From: Candidatus Pacearchaeota archaeon
Lineage (GTDB): Archaea > Nanobdellota > Nanobdellia > Pacearchaeales > GW2011-AR1
DNA: 15,335 nt
Direction: 5' to 3'
Assembly: GCA_016186375.1 (NCBI GenBank)
Contig: JACPLS010000014.1
Span: forward strand, 1-15,335
Part shown: positions 1 through 4,437 of the stretch, one piece after another
Position numbering within the stretch: position 1 is the first letter of the stretch
How the letters are laid out: every line of letters begins with the position of its first letter
Notes under the pieces: model-generated
What the model was told of the DNA's origin: nothing
The model's input: the letters and a program-made list of their open reading frames with translations, nothing else
Databases searched by the model: none
Made by a program: the position numbers and the translations under genes

Positions 1-10
1 CAAGAAAAAG

Positions 11-412
11 ATGATAACAAAAAGTGTGTTTGATACGAATGTGTTAATATCTGCCACCTTGTGGGACAATAGTGTGGCTCAGAAATTTTTATTTAAGTGC
101 ATAAAAGAGAATATTCAAATTTTTTCTTCTCAAGAGATAATTGAAGAATATAAAGAAATTTTAGCAAGAGATTTTGATTATAAGGAACAGGAAATAGGAG
201 AGATACTTGAAAAAGTTTTCCAGTTTGTAATTTTAGTAAATCCTAGCAAGAAAGTTGATATTGTTAAAGAGGATACTGATGATAATAAAATCATAGAATG
301 TGCTATTGAATCAGGAGCAGAGTATATCATTTCTTATGACAAACATCTTTTAAAGCTTAAAGAATTTCAAAGAATAAAAATAGTTAGGCCTGAAGAAGCA
401 TTAGGATTATAA
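11..412 (+). CDS. PIN-domain ribonuclease, probable toxin of a toxin-antitoxin pair
   Basis: A 133-residue PIN-fold protein, probably a metal-dependent endoribonuclease acting as the toxin of a VapC-like pair. The acidic residues of PIN domains are all present: D8 in FDTN, E42 (or E45) in SSQEIIEEY, D91 in the DTDDN stretch and D110 in ISYDKHLL. The arrangement fits the 'putative toxin-antitoxin system toxin component, PIN family' group (COG1569/TIGR00305 type). The ATG is preceded by an A/G-rich stretch and forms ATGATAA. A frame ending at the TGA of 12-14 is open to the left edge, so an upstream antitoxin gene could overlap it by 4 nt (ATGA); that gene lies outside the window. The protein is complete and nothing suggests inactivation. 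Family assignment is confident; a toxin role is inferred from the family. Confidence 0.85.
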   Translation: MITKSVFDTNVLISATLWDNSVAQKFLFKCIKENIQIFSSQEIIEEYKEILARDFDYKEQEIGEILEKVFQFVILVNPSKKVDIVKEDTDDNKIIECAIESGAEYIISYDKHLLKLKEFQRIKIVRPEEALGL

Positions 413-443
413 TTTTAGTTCATAAAGAACACTTTTCGTTTGT

Positions 444-605
444 TTATCCAGAAGGAAGTGCAGGTGGCTGAGGTATTGAGCTTCCACCATTGGCAAGTGG
501 AGAAGAATCTCCAATCAACCAGAAATAAATTCCGACACCAATAGCTAACAAAATAAGGGTTATTAAAATCCAAATCCATGCACTCATCCCTTTTTTATTT
601 TTCAT
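444..605 (-). CDS. Small single-span membrane protein (53 aa)
   Basis: A 53-residue ORF read directly from the minus strand: ATG at 605, TAA at 444-446. The N-terminus MKNKKGMSAW is followed by about 22 hydrophobic residues (IWILITLILL onward, roughly 10-32) and a short Gly/Ser/Pro tail ending PALPSG. This predicts one membrane span with a small extracytoplasmic tail. The KKG just before the hydrophobic run resembles the processing site of archaeal type IV pilin-like signal peptides, but the tail is too short to call it a pilin. It starts 5 nt after the stop of the minus-strand secreted-protein gene, so the two are probably co-transcribed. No Shine-Dalgarno site is visible. I do not recognise the family. 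Support comes from tight spacing and the coherent membrane segment. Confidence 0.6.
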   Translation of the reverse strand: MKNKKGMSAWIWILITLILLAIGVGIYFWLIGDSSPLANGGSSIPQPPALPSG

Positions 606-610
606 TTTTG

Positions 611-1282
611 TTAGTTTGGTATTACGGGAGGTTTTCCTCCTATCGCACTAGTCCCCTTTATCGAACATTCGTTATCAACCTTTACAACAAGTGTTAATCC
701 AACATCATTTTCTAAAGGAGAATCAGAAGATATTGATTCTCCAGAAAACGTAGACCATTTATTATTATAAGCTGTAAATTCTGCACCTTTAAGTATATTA
801 CATCCATTTAATAATTCACCAAATGTTTTACCCACCATATCAGGAGTAATTGCAACAAAATTCCAACCTTCATATATTGTCCTAGAATTTAAAATTCCTT
901 CTGGTGTCGAATACTCTATACCTCCAGATTTTTTTGAATATACCCAAACAGATGCACTTAGAATCTCACTTTCATCGAGAGTTCTACCAATTTCCACAGG
1001 CAAATTATCTAATTGATTAACTGGAAATACTTGATAATAATCCTTTAGTGGAGGTAACCAACTCCATATTGCTCCGATATCGCCCTTTTGTATTTCGCTA
1101 TTAGTTTTTATAGTTGAGGGAAGAAAAAAAGGAACTAAATTCCAACCCTCTACAAGTTGAATGTTAACATCATATTTTGTTGTGTCTGCAGTAGTGGAAA
1201 ATGGTGTCATACTAGCCATTACAAAAATAGAAAGTTCAACTAAAAGCACTAAACTCATTGATAAAATTATTTTTCTATTCAT
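611..1282 (-). CDS. Secreted or surface protein with two GWN motifs
   Basis: A 223-residue protein with an N-terminal signal peptide or anchor: MNRK, then a hydrophobic run to about residue 24 and a Ser/Thr-rich stretch. It therefore acts outside the cell. The mature part carries two copies of a short motif, EGWNLV at 45-50 and EGWNFV at 138-143. Comparable GWNLV/GYNLV motifs recur in archaeal and bacterial surface proteins, and a similar GYNLVGVP occurs in the giant surface protein encoded further right. Only two Cys (C161, C206) are visible and could form a disulfide. The start is supported by a TATA-like TTTTTAA at 1304-1310, centred 25 nt upstream of the ATG, which suggests a leaderless transcript. 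The small membrane-protein gene follows 5 nt later. The role is unknown; an envelope or surface-layer-associated function is an inference. Confidence 0.75.
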   Translation of the reverse strand: MNRKIILSMSLVLLVELSIFVMASMTPFSTTADTTKYDVNIQLVEGWNLVPFFLPSTIKTNSEIQKGDIGAIWSWLPPLKDYYQVFPVNQLDNLPVEIGRTLDESEILSASVWVYSKKSGGIEYSTPEGILNSRTIYEGWNFVAITPDMVGKTFGELLNGCNILKGAEFTAYNNKWSTFSGESISSDSPLENDVGLTLVVKVDNECSIKGTSAIGGKPPVIPN

Positions 1283-1303
1283 AATCTATCTACGTCCCCT
1301 CCC

Positions 1304-1310
1304 TTAAAAA
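1304..1310 (-). promoter_or_regulatory. TATA box for the secreted GWN protein
   Basis: TTTTTAA on the minus strand, centred 25 nt upstream of the ATG at 1282. This is the spacing expected for a leaderless archaeal transcript. It is followed directly by the G-rich run GGGAGGGG, a neighbourhood similar to the left inverted repeat near 1560. Confidence 0.5.
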
Positions 1311-1400
1311 CTTTTCGCAAATTTCGTTTTGCGTTTTCGTTAAAGCCCCAACCTTTGTTTTCGCGATAATTTCTTCTAACTAGGGGGCACACTCACAAAT

Positions 1401-1497
1401 GTTGTATAACGTATAGCATTAACAGGAAACCTCGTTGCACTTCGGTTTCCCAAATTTTGCTCCTTCGTCGCAAAACTTCTGTTAATGCCTGTTCAAC
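1401..1497. repeat. Compound palindrome, attC-like in shape
   Basis: A 97-bp element made of nested inverted repeats. The main stem is a perfect 10-bp pair, GCATTAACAG (1416-1425) with CTGTTAATGC (1479-1488). Inside it are two hairpins: GGAAACC (1425-1431) with GGTTTCC (1444-1450), and TTTTGC (1455-1460) with GCAAAA (1470-1475). Outside it, AAC (1408-1410) pairs with GTT (1491-1493) and GTTG (1401-1404) with CAAC (1494-1497). Conserved outer AAC/GTT pairs around a branched stem are the shape of integron attC sites, and 97 bp is within their usual size range. No integron integrase is present, so this could instead be a structured RNA, a MITE remnant or another recombination target. The base pairing is certain; the identity is not. 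Confidence 0.6.
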
Positions 1498-1534
1498 GAC
1501 CTGAGGGCATCAGCCCGAAAATGCAATGTGGCAA

Positions 1535-1580
1535 GCGAGATTAATTTTAGACAAATTTTAAGGGCGGGGGAAGGCAGTAC
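1535..1580 (+). repeat. Left inverted repeat of the hicA-hicB-pepE block
   Basis: The outer block GCGAGATTAATTTTAG (1535-1550) and the inner block GAAGGCAGTAC (1570-1580) reappear on the minus strand at 2953-2968 and 2924-2934 with one mismatch each. The spacing is 19 nt here and 18 nt on the right. The spacer here contains GGGCGGGGG, whereas the right copy read in the same sense has CCCCCGCCC. Confidence 0.7.
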
Positions 1581-1620
1581 GCTTTTTAAGCTGAAATTTC
1601 AAATAACAATCAATTGTGGA

Positions 1621-1632
1621 TAAATATAAAAA
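1621..1632 (+). promoter_or_regulatory. TATA-like element for hicA
   Basis: TAAATATAAAAA upstream of hicA, centred about 25-29 nt before the ATGs at 1651 (out of frame) and 1655 (used). This predicts a leader of at most a few nucleotides. Confidence 0.4.
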
Positions 1633-1654
1633 CATGCTAATTTAGAGATAATGA

Positions 1655-1864
1655 ATGAAACTAAAAAACATAAAATCAAAAGAGGTATTGAAAATTCTTC
1701 AAAAACAGGGATTTGAAATTAGAAGACAAGCTGGAACTCATGTTATCTTAAGGAGAGAAAATAGGACAGTTGTTGTTCCTATACACCGTGAAATAATGCC
1801 AATTGGAACCTTAAAAAGTATAGAAAAACAATCTGGAGTTGACTTTAGAGAACTATTCTCGTAA
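1655..1864 (+). CDS. hicA: HicA-like mRNA interferase toxin (YcfA family)
   Basis: A 69-residue protein of normal HicA length, with the compact dsRBD-like fold expected of this toxin. The visible pattern is an N-terminal helix (SKEVLKILQKQGFEIRRQ), the GTHVILRR strand with catalytic H29, and VVVPIHREIMPIGTLKSIEKQSGV, which matches the family's closing 'hP.h..ei..gtlr.Il.qagi' pattern. HicA toxins cleave mRNA and are neutralised by HicB. The candidate hicB lies next to it but on the opposite strand, and the two 3' ends overlap by 20 bp (1845-1864). This differs from the usual hicAB operon, so toxin and antitoxin would be transcribed separately. The start at 1655 is preferred because the nearby ATG at 1651 is out of frame. 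Confidence 0.88.
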   Translation: MKLKNIKSKEVLKILQKQGFEIRRQAGTHVILRRENRTVVVPIHREIMPIGTLKSIEKQSGVDFRELFS

Positions 1865-2072
1865 CAAGAACGGGTTCTTTTGTCTTTAATAACACTCTTT
1901 TTTCAGGAGCTTCTTCTAATAAAAGAGAAACACCTTTCTTTAAATTACTCAAACAGTCATTAACATTATCCCCAAAATCACTAACACCTAATTCTATACA
2001 ATCCGCTACAAAAACAGGCCTTCCATCTAAATCTTCCTCGTGTAAGACAGCTGAAAAAGATACTTCTTCCAT
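1845..2072 (-). CDS. hicB: HicB-like antitoxin, short form without DNA-binding domain
   Basis: A 75-residue protein starting MEEVSFSAVL, followed by HEEDLDGRPVFVADCIELG and then the helix SDFGDNVNDCLSNLKKGVSLLLEE. This is the HicB/UPF0150 pattern (strand, acidic turn, strand, 'elg..s.G.s..eal.nl..a...lleE' helix). It should bind and mask HicA. No C-terminal helix-turn-helix or ribbon-helix-helix follows, so direct promoter binding is doubtful. The reading frame stays open upstream to an ATG at 2270, but that extension overlaps the peptidase gene and does not look like HicB. A TTTATATA box at 2095-2102 is centred 26 nt before the ATG at 2072, favouring that start; the ATG at 2084 (79 aa) is the alternative. 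It is convergent with hicA and overlaps it by 20 bp. Confidence 0.8.
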   Translation of the reverse strand: MEEVSFSAVLHEEDLDGRPVFVADCIELGVSDFGDNVNDCLSNLKKGVSLLLEEAPEKRVLLKTKEPVLVTRIVL

Positions 2073-2094
2073 ATAATTAATCATAACTAGCACA

Positions 2095-2102
2095 TATATA
2101 AA
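2095..2102 (-). promoter_or_regulatory. TATA box for hicB
   Basis: TTTATATA on the minus strand, centred 26 nt upstream of the ATG at 2072. It selects the leaderless 75-residue form of HicB. Confidence 0.55.
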
Positions 2103-2115
2103 TATTTGGTTGTTA

Positions 2116-2131
2116 GGGGGGAAGGCAGTGC
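2116..2131 (+). repeat. Internal copy of the G-rich repeat
   Basis: GGGGGGAAGGCAGTGC lies between hicB and the 3' end of the peptidase gene. It repeats the inner block of the left inverted repeat (1565-1580) in the same orientation, and the right copy (2924-2934) in opposite orientation. The peptidase gene is therefore flanked on both sides by inverted GAAGGCAGTGC copies. The outer GCGAGAT block is missing here. Confidence 0.6.
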
Positions 2132-2133
2132 GT

Positions 2134-2889
2134 TTATCTTTCAAACAATTCTTCAAGAGGTCTAAACTTTTTATCGTTCGGCAATTCTTCTTCAACAACT
2201 TTTCCATTGTGGCGGTAAAGTCTGTATGCGTGAGCATTTTTGGAAGAAGTAATAATTCTATATTGGTCATCTACAACTTCTAGTGCAGAGCAATTTTCTA
2301 AAGCAATTGAAAGTCCGCCGTTTTCTTGAATCATTCTTTTTAGAGAAGGTCTTCTGGATTTTTCAACATCATAATGAGGGCAAGCCATAGAAGGTAAAAA
2401 TCCAGTCCCGCGGACTTTTACTAATTTTGTGCTTTTCTTCGGACCAAATTTTCTTGAGTCCGAATTGCCATATTCAAACCAACAAATTGCTCCTGCACTT
2501 AATCCTGAAAGGATTACTCCTTTTTTTCCTGCTTCTTCCAATATTTTATCAACTCCGAGTTTTCTCCATCTTTTTAACATTCTTAGAGTGTTACGGCCAC
2601 CAACATAAACTATATCTGAACCAAGAATTTTTTCTCTTATTTCTTTTGAAGAAGAATTTCTATTAAATAGATAGAGAACATCTGTTTGGCATCCTAACTT
2701 TTGCCCATAATATTTTTGAAAAGTTTCCCAATATAATGGACTATCCACGCTTGCAGTTGGCAAAAGTAATGCTTTAGGATGCTTCTTCCCAGTAAGGCGA
2801 ATTATTTCTTTATCTATTAATTCTGTTTCTATTGGGTAGCCAAGTCTTCCAATTTCTCCGCCACCAATTGCAATGATTTTCATATTCAT
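2134..2889 (-). CDS. Peptidase E-like serine peptidase (family S51)
   Basis: A 251-residue cytosolic protein of the S51 / class I glutamine amidotransferase-like fold, to which dipeptidase E (alpha-aspartyl dipeptidase) and cyanophycinase belong. Visible motifs are the N-terminal IIAIGGGEIG strand-loop, LLLPTAS (40-46), IVYVGGRNTLRMLKRW (93-108), the nucleophile elbow GLSAGAICWF with S131, and the CPHYD segment supplying the likely catalytic His. PepE of enterobacteria hydrolyses Asp-X dipeptides; the substrate here cannot be told from sequence. No signal peptide is present. Two in-frame ATGs exist, at 2889 and 2883. A TTAATAAA element lies about 24 nt before the second, so MKIIAIGGGEIG may be the true N-terminus. 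The gene sits inside a pair of inverted repeats with hicA/hicB, suggesting it travels with them. Confidence 0.85.
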   Translation of the reverse strand: MNMKIIAIGGGEIGRLGYPIETELIDKEIIRLTGKKHPKALLLPTASVDSPLYWETFQKYYGQKLGCQTDVLYLFNRNSSSKEIREKILGSDIVYVGGRNTLRMLKRWRKLGVDKILEEAGKKGVILSGLSAGAICWFEYGNSDSRKFGPKKSTKLVKVRGTGFLPSMACPHYDVEKSRRPSLKRMIQENGGLSIALENCSALEVVDDQYRIITSSKNAHAYRLYRHNGKVVEEELPNDKKFRPLEELFER

Positions 2890-2923
2890 AAAAAAGTTTA
2901 GACATTTATTAAGTTATCGTAAA

Positions 2924-2968
2924 GCACTGCCTTCGGGCGGGGGATGGAATAACTAAAATTGATCTCGC
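2924..2968 (-). repeat. Right inverted repeat of the hicA-hicB-pepE block
   Basis: Read on the minus strand: GCGAGATCAATTTTAG (2968-2953), an 18-nt spacer containing CCCCCGCCC, then GAAGGCAGTGC (2934-2924). It matches the left copy at 15 of 16 and 10 of 11 positions in the two blocks. It lies 35 nt upstream of the peptidase start. Confidence 0.7.
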
Positions 2969-3005
2969 GCAGAGTTTTTCTAGCAGGAAAAATTTCATTG
3001 AACAT

Positions 3006-3043
3006 TATGGATATGGAAATTATTTAGAATTTACATATCCATA
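3006..3043. promoter_or_regulatory. dif: dif-like XerA recombination site
   Basis: An almost perfect palindrome with 16-bp arms, TATGGATATGGAAATT and AATTTACATATCCATA, with one mismatched pair (G3016 against A3033) and a 6-bp centre ATTTAG (3022-3027). The innermost 28 bp (3011-3038) have the 11 + 6 + 11 layout of Xer dif sites. The site lies about 47 bp upstream of the xerA start. Archaeal XerA proteins are known to act on dif-like 28-bp sites to resolve chromosome dimers. The layout is read directly; that this is the chromosomal dif, rather than an operator for xerA, is inference. Confidence 0.6.
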
Positions 3044-3060
3044 GAGGGTATTTAGTAACC

Positions 3061-3070
3061 TTTAATAATA
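3061..3070 (+). promoter_or_regulatory. TATA-like element for xerA
   Basis: TTTAATAATA, centred about 25 nt upstream of the xerA ATG at 3090, consistent with a leaderless transcript. A second A/T box, TTATATAA (3079-3086), is too close to serve this start. Confidence 0.4.
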
Positions 3071-3089
3071 TCAGAACATTATATAAAAC

Positions 3090-3899
3090 ATGCAAAATGC
3101 AGAATTGCTGAAAAAACTTGAGGAGAACTTGCTTCTTAGAAATTACTCAAAAGAAACTATAAAAGGATATTTGTCACATATCAGCAAATATATTGATTTT
3201 GCCAAAAATAAAGGCATAAACAAAGAAAGTTCCAAAGAGTTCATTCTTTTGCAATTAAAGAAAAAAGAGCCTGCAAGTGTTGGGCATATGGTTTTTGCAT
3301 TAAAATATTTCTTTAATAATATTCTACATGAAAAGTTAAATATCCCAAATCCAAAAAGAAATAAAACTATCCCGATAATACTTGCTAAAGAAGAAATAAA
3401 ATCAATGATTGATTCTACTTCGAATATAAAGCACAGATTAATTATTAAGGTTCTGTATGGTTGTGGCTTACGTGTTTCTGAAATCACGAACCTAAAAAAA
3501 GAAGATTTAAATTTCAATGAAAGTCTTATGTATATAGTTCTTGGAAAAGGAAAGAAAGACAGGTTTGTTAAAATACCAGAGACTTTAATTGAAGAGCTTA
3601 GAAGTTATTGCTTACTGAATAAAGAAGAAACCTTATTTCCTTCTAATCGCGGAGGCAAATTAACTAAGAAAACAATTGCTAAAATTGTGGAAAATGCGGC
3701 GAAAAAAGCAAGCATAACTAAAGAAGTTTATCCGCACCTATTAAGGCACTCATTTGCAACCCATCTTCTAGAGCAGGGCACAGACCTTAGAATTATACAG
3801 AAGCTATTAGGGCATAGCGATATTAAAACTACTCAAATATACACTCAGATATCACAACAAAATATAAAAAATGTAAGGAGTCCGCTAGACAATTTATAA
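3090..3899 (+). CDS. xerA: XerA-like tyrosine recombinase
   Basis: A 269-residue tyrosine recombinase that cuts and rejoins DNA through a 3'-phosphotyrosine; the usual role of archaeal XerA is chromosome dimer resolution at dif. The N-terminal core-binding SAM-like domain spans about 1-85 (RNYSKETIKGYLSHISKY). The catalytic domain carries all active-site residues: R128 (CGLRVSEI), K153 (LGKGKKDR), H216 and R219 (PHLLRHSF), H242 (LLGHSDI) and nucleophile Y251 (TTQIYTQ). Its length is normal for Xer. It lacks the extra insertion before the HxxR motif that marks integron integrases. A dif-like palindrome lies just upstream. A small gene follows 2 nt after the stop, so it probably heads an operon running into topA. 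Confidence 0.92.
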   Translation: MQNAELLKKLEENLLLRNYSKETIKGYLSHISKYIDFAKNKGINKESSKEFILLQLKKKEPASVGHMVFALKYFFNNILHEKLNIPNPKRNKTIPIILAKEEIKSMIDSTSNIKHRLIIKVLYGCGLRVSEITNLKKEDLNFNESLMYIVLGKGKKDRFVKIPETLIEELRSYCLLNKEETLFPSNRGGKLTKKTIAKIVENAAKKASITKEVYPHLLRHSFATHLLEQGTDLRIIQKLLGHSDIKTTQIYTQISQQNIKNVRSPLDNL

Positions 3900-3901
3900 A
3901 G

Positions 3902-4195
3902 ATGAAAAAAACCGTAATACTTCCAGATAAGAGACATAGTATTCCAAAGTGTATAAGTCCATTTATAGAAAGTTTAAAGAACCTTGAAGGAATTGTAAGA
4001 GTGGGAATAGATTCTTTTGGAAATAAATCAAAATATTCAGAATTTCAATGGAAACCGCAAACAACAGATTCATCAACAAATACGGTGAAGTTAAATATAA
4101 GATACCAAGAATTTTCTCAAGATTTATGGATAACACTTCAACATGCAAGATATCTTCCAAGTTTAGTTTGTTTTTTGAATTCGTATAAACCTTAA
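3902..4195 (+). CDS. Small unrecognised protein between xerA and topA (97 aa)
   Basis: A 97-residue soluble protein starting 2 nt after the xerA stop, so almost certainly co-transcribed with it. It begins MKKTVILPDKRHSIPK and contains an amphipathic segment (ISPFIESLKNLEGIVRVGI), a polar middle and a C-terminal half predicted to be strands (VKLNIRYQEF, LWITLQHARYLPSLVCFL). The KRHS...LEGIVRV start is loosely like the DUF2103 group, but too weakly to assign. There is no signal peptide or membrane span. The next small gene starts 2 nt after its stop. The location suggests a role beside recombination or DNA topology, which is inference only. Confidence 0.6.
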   Translation: MKKTVILPDKRHSIPKCISPFIESLKNLEGIVRVGIDSFGNKSKYSEFQWKPQTTDSSTNTVKLNIRYQEFSQDLWITLQHARYLPSLVCFLNSYKP

Positions 4196-4197
4196 AA

Positions 4198-4437
4198 ATG
4201 ATAAAAAATAACTTAGAAAATAGTGTCGCAGTGCAAATACCAAAGAGAAAATTAATAGCTTGCAGATTGTATCTTGGAAGAGGAAGAAACAGCAACATTA
4301 CTTATTGGAACGGAATAAATTTTTTAACAATTGGATTTACATTTAGAGTTCCAAGAATAAAAACTGAAAAGTATTTTGACAGAAAAAGAGGAAAAACCAA
4401 CTCTGGCAGAGTTAACAACAGTGGAATCTCCAGGTAG
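4198..4437 (+). CDS. Small unrecognised protein upstream of topA (79 aa)
   Basis: A 79-residue ORF with an ATG 2 nt after the preceding stop. Its first ~60 residues look like a small beta-rich domain (VAVQIPKRKLIACRLYLGRG, NGINFLTIGFTFRVPRI). The last ~20 residues are polar and Arg/Asn-rich and overlap, in another frame, the proposed N-terminal extension of topoisomerase I. If topA starts at the ATG of 4454 the two genes do not overlap; if it starts at the TTG of 4376 they share 62 nt. The tail is less convincing as protein than the front. I do not recognise the family. The tight spacing in the xerA-topA unit is the best evidence that it is real. Confidence 0.5.
   Translation: MIKNNLENSVAVQIPKRKLIACRLYLGRGRNSNITYWNGINFLTIGFTFRVPRIKTEKYFDRKRGKTNSGRVNNSGISR

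Larger units (their letters stand above)
1283..1654. other. Intergenic stretch with hairpins and palindromic element
   Basis: No convincing ORF lies in these 372 bases. It holds the promoter of the minus-strand secreted protein (1304-1310), a small inverted repeat CGCAAA/TTTGCG near 1316-1334, a large palindromic element at 1401-1497, a short GGGC/GCCC hairpin near 1505-1515, the left inverted repeat of the hicA-pepE block (1535-1580) and the hicA promoter (1621-1632). The centre (about 1395-1550) looks richer in G+C than its AT-rich surroundings, which suggests a different origin or a structured, functional sequence. Confidence 0.6.

Noticed and set aside
2073..2270. N-terminal extension of the hicB frame to an ATG at 2270
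   Set aside because: It overlaps the peptidase coding region antisense, its residues do not fit HicB, and a TATA box sits inside it 26 nt before the internal ATG at 2072.
2975..2987. TTTTTC/GAAAAA hairpin as a terminator
   Set aside because: It is short and AT-only, is not followed by a T-run on the relevant strand, and no gene ends there.
3143..3517. Minus-strand ORF of 124 residues inside xerA
   Set aside because: It is antisense to a complete recombinase and its Phe/Ser/Leu-rich composition is typical of a shadow of AT-rich coding DNA.
3090..3899. Recombinase as an integron integrase (given the attC-like element)
   Set aside because: It lacks the extra integrase-specific insertion before the HxxR motif and has ordinary Xer length; no attI or cassette array is evident.
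3963..4298. Minus-strand hydrophobic ORF of 111 residues between xerA and topA
   Set aside because: It is antisense to the tightly spaced small genes; the Leu/Phe richness follows from Lys/Asn-rich coding on the other strand.
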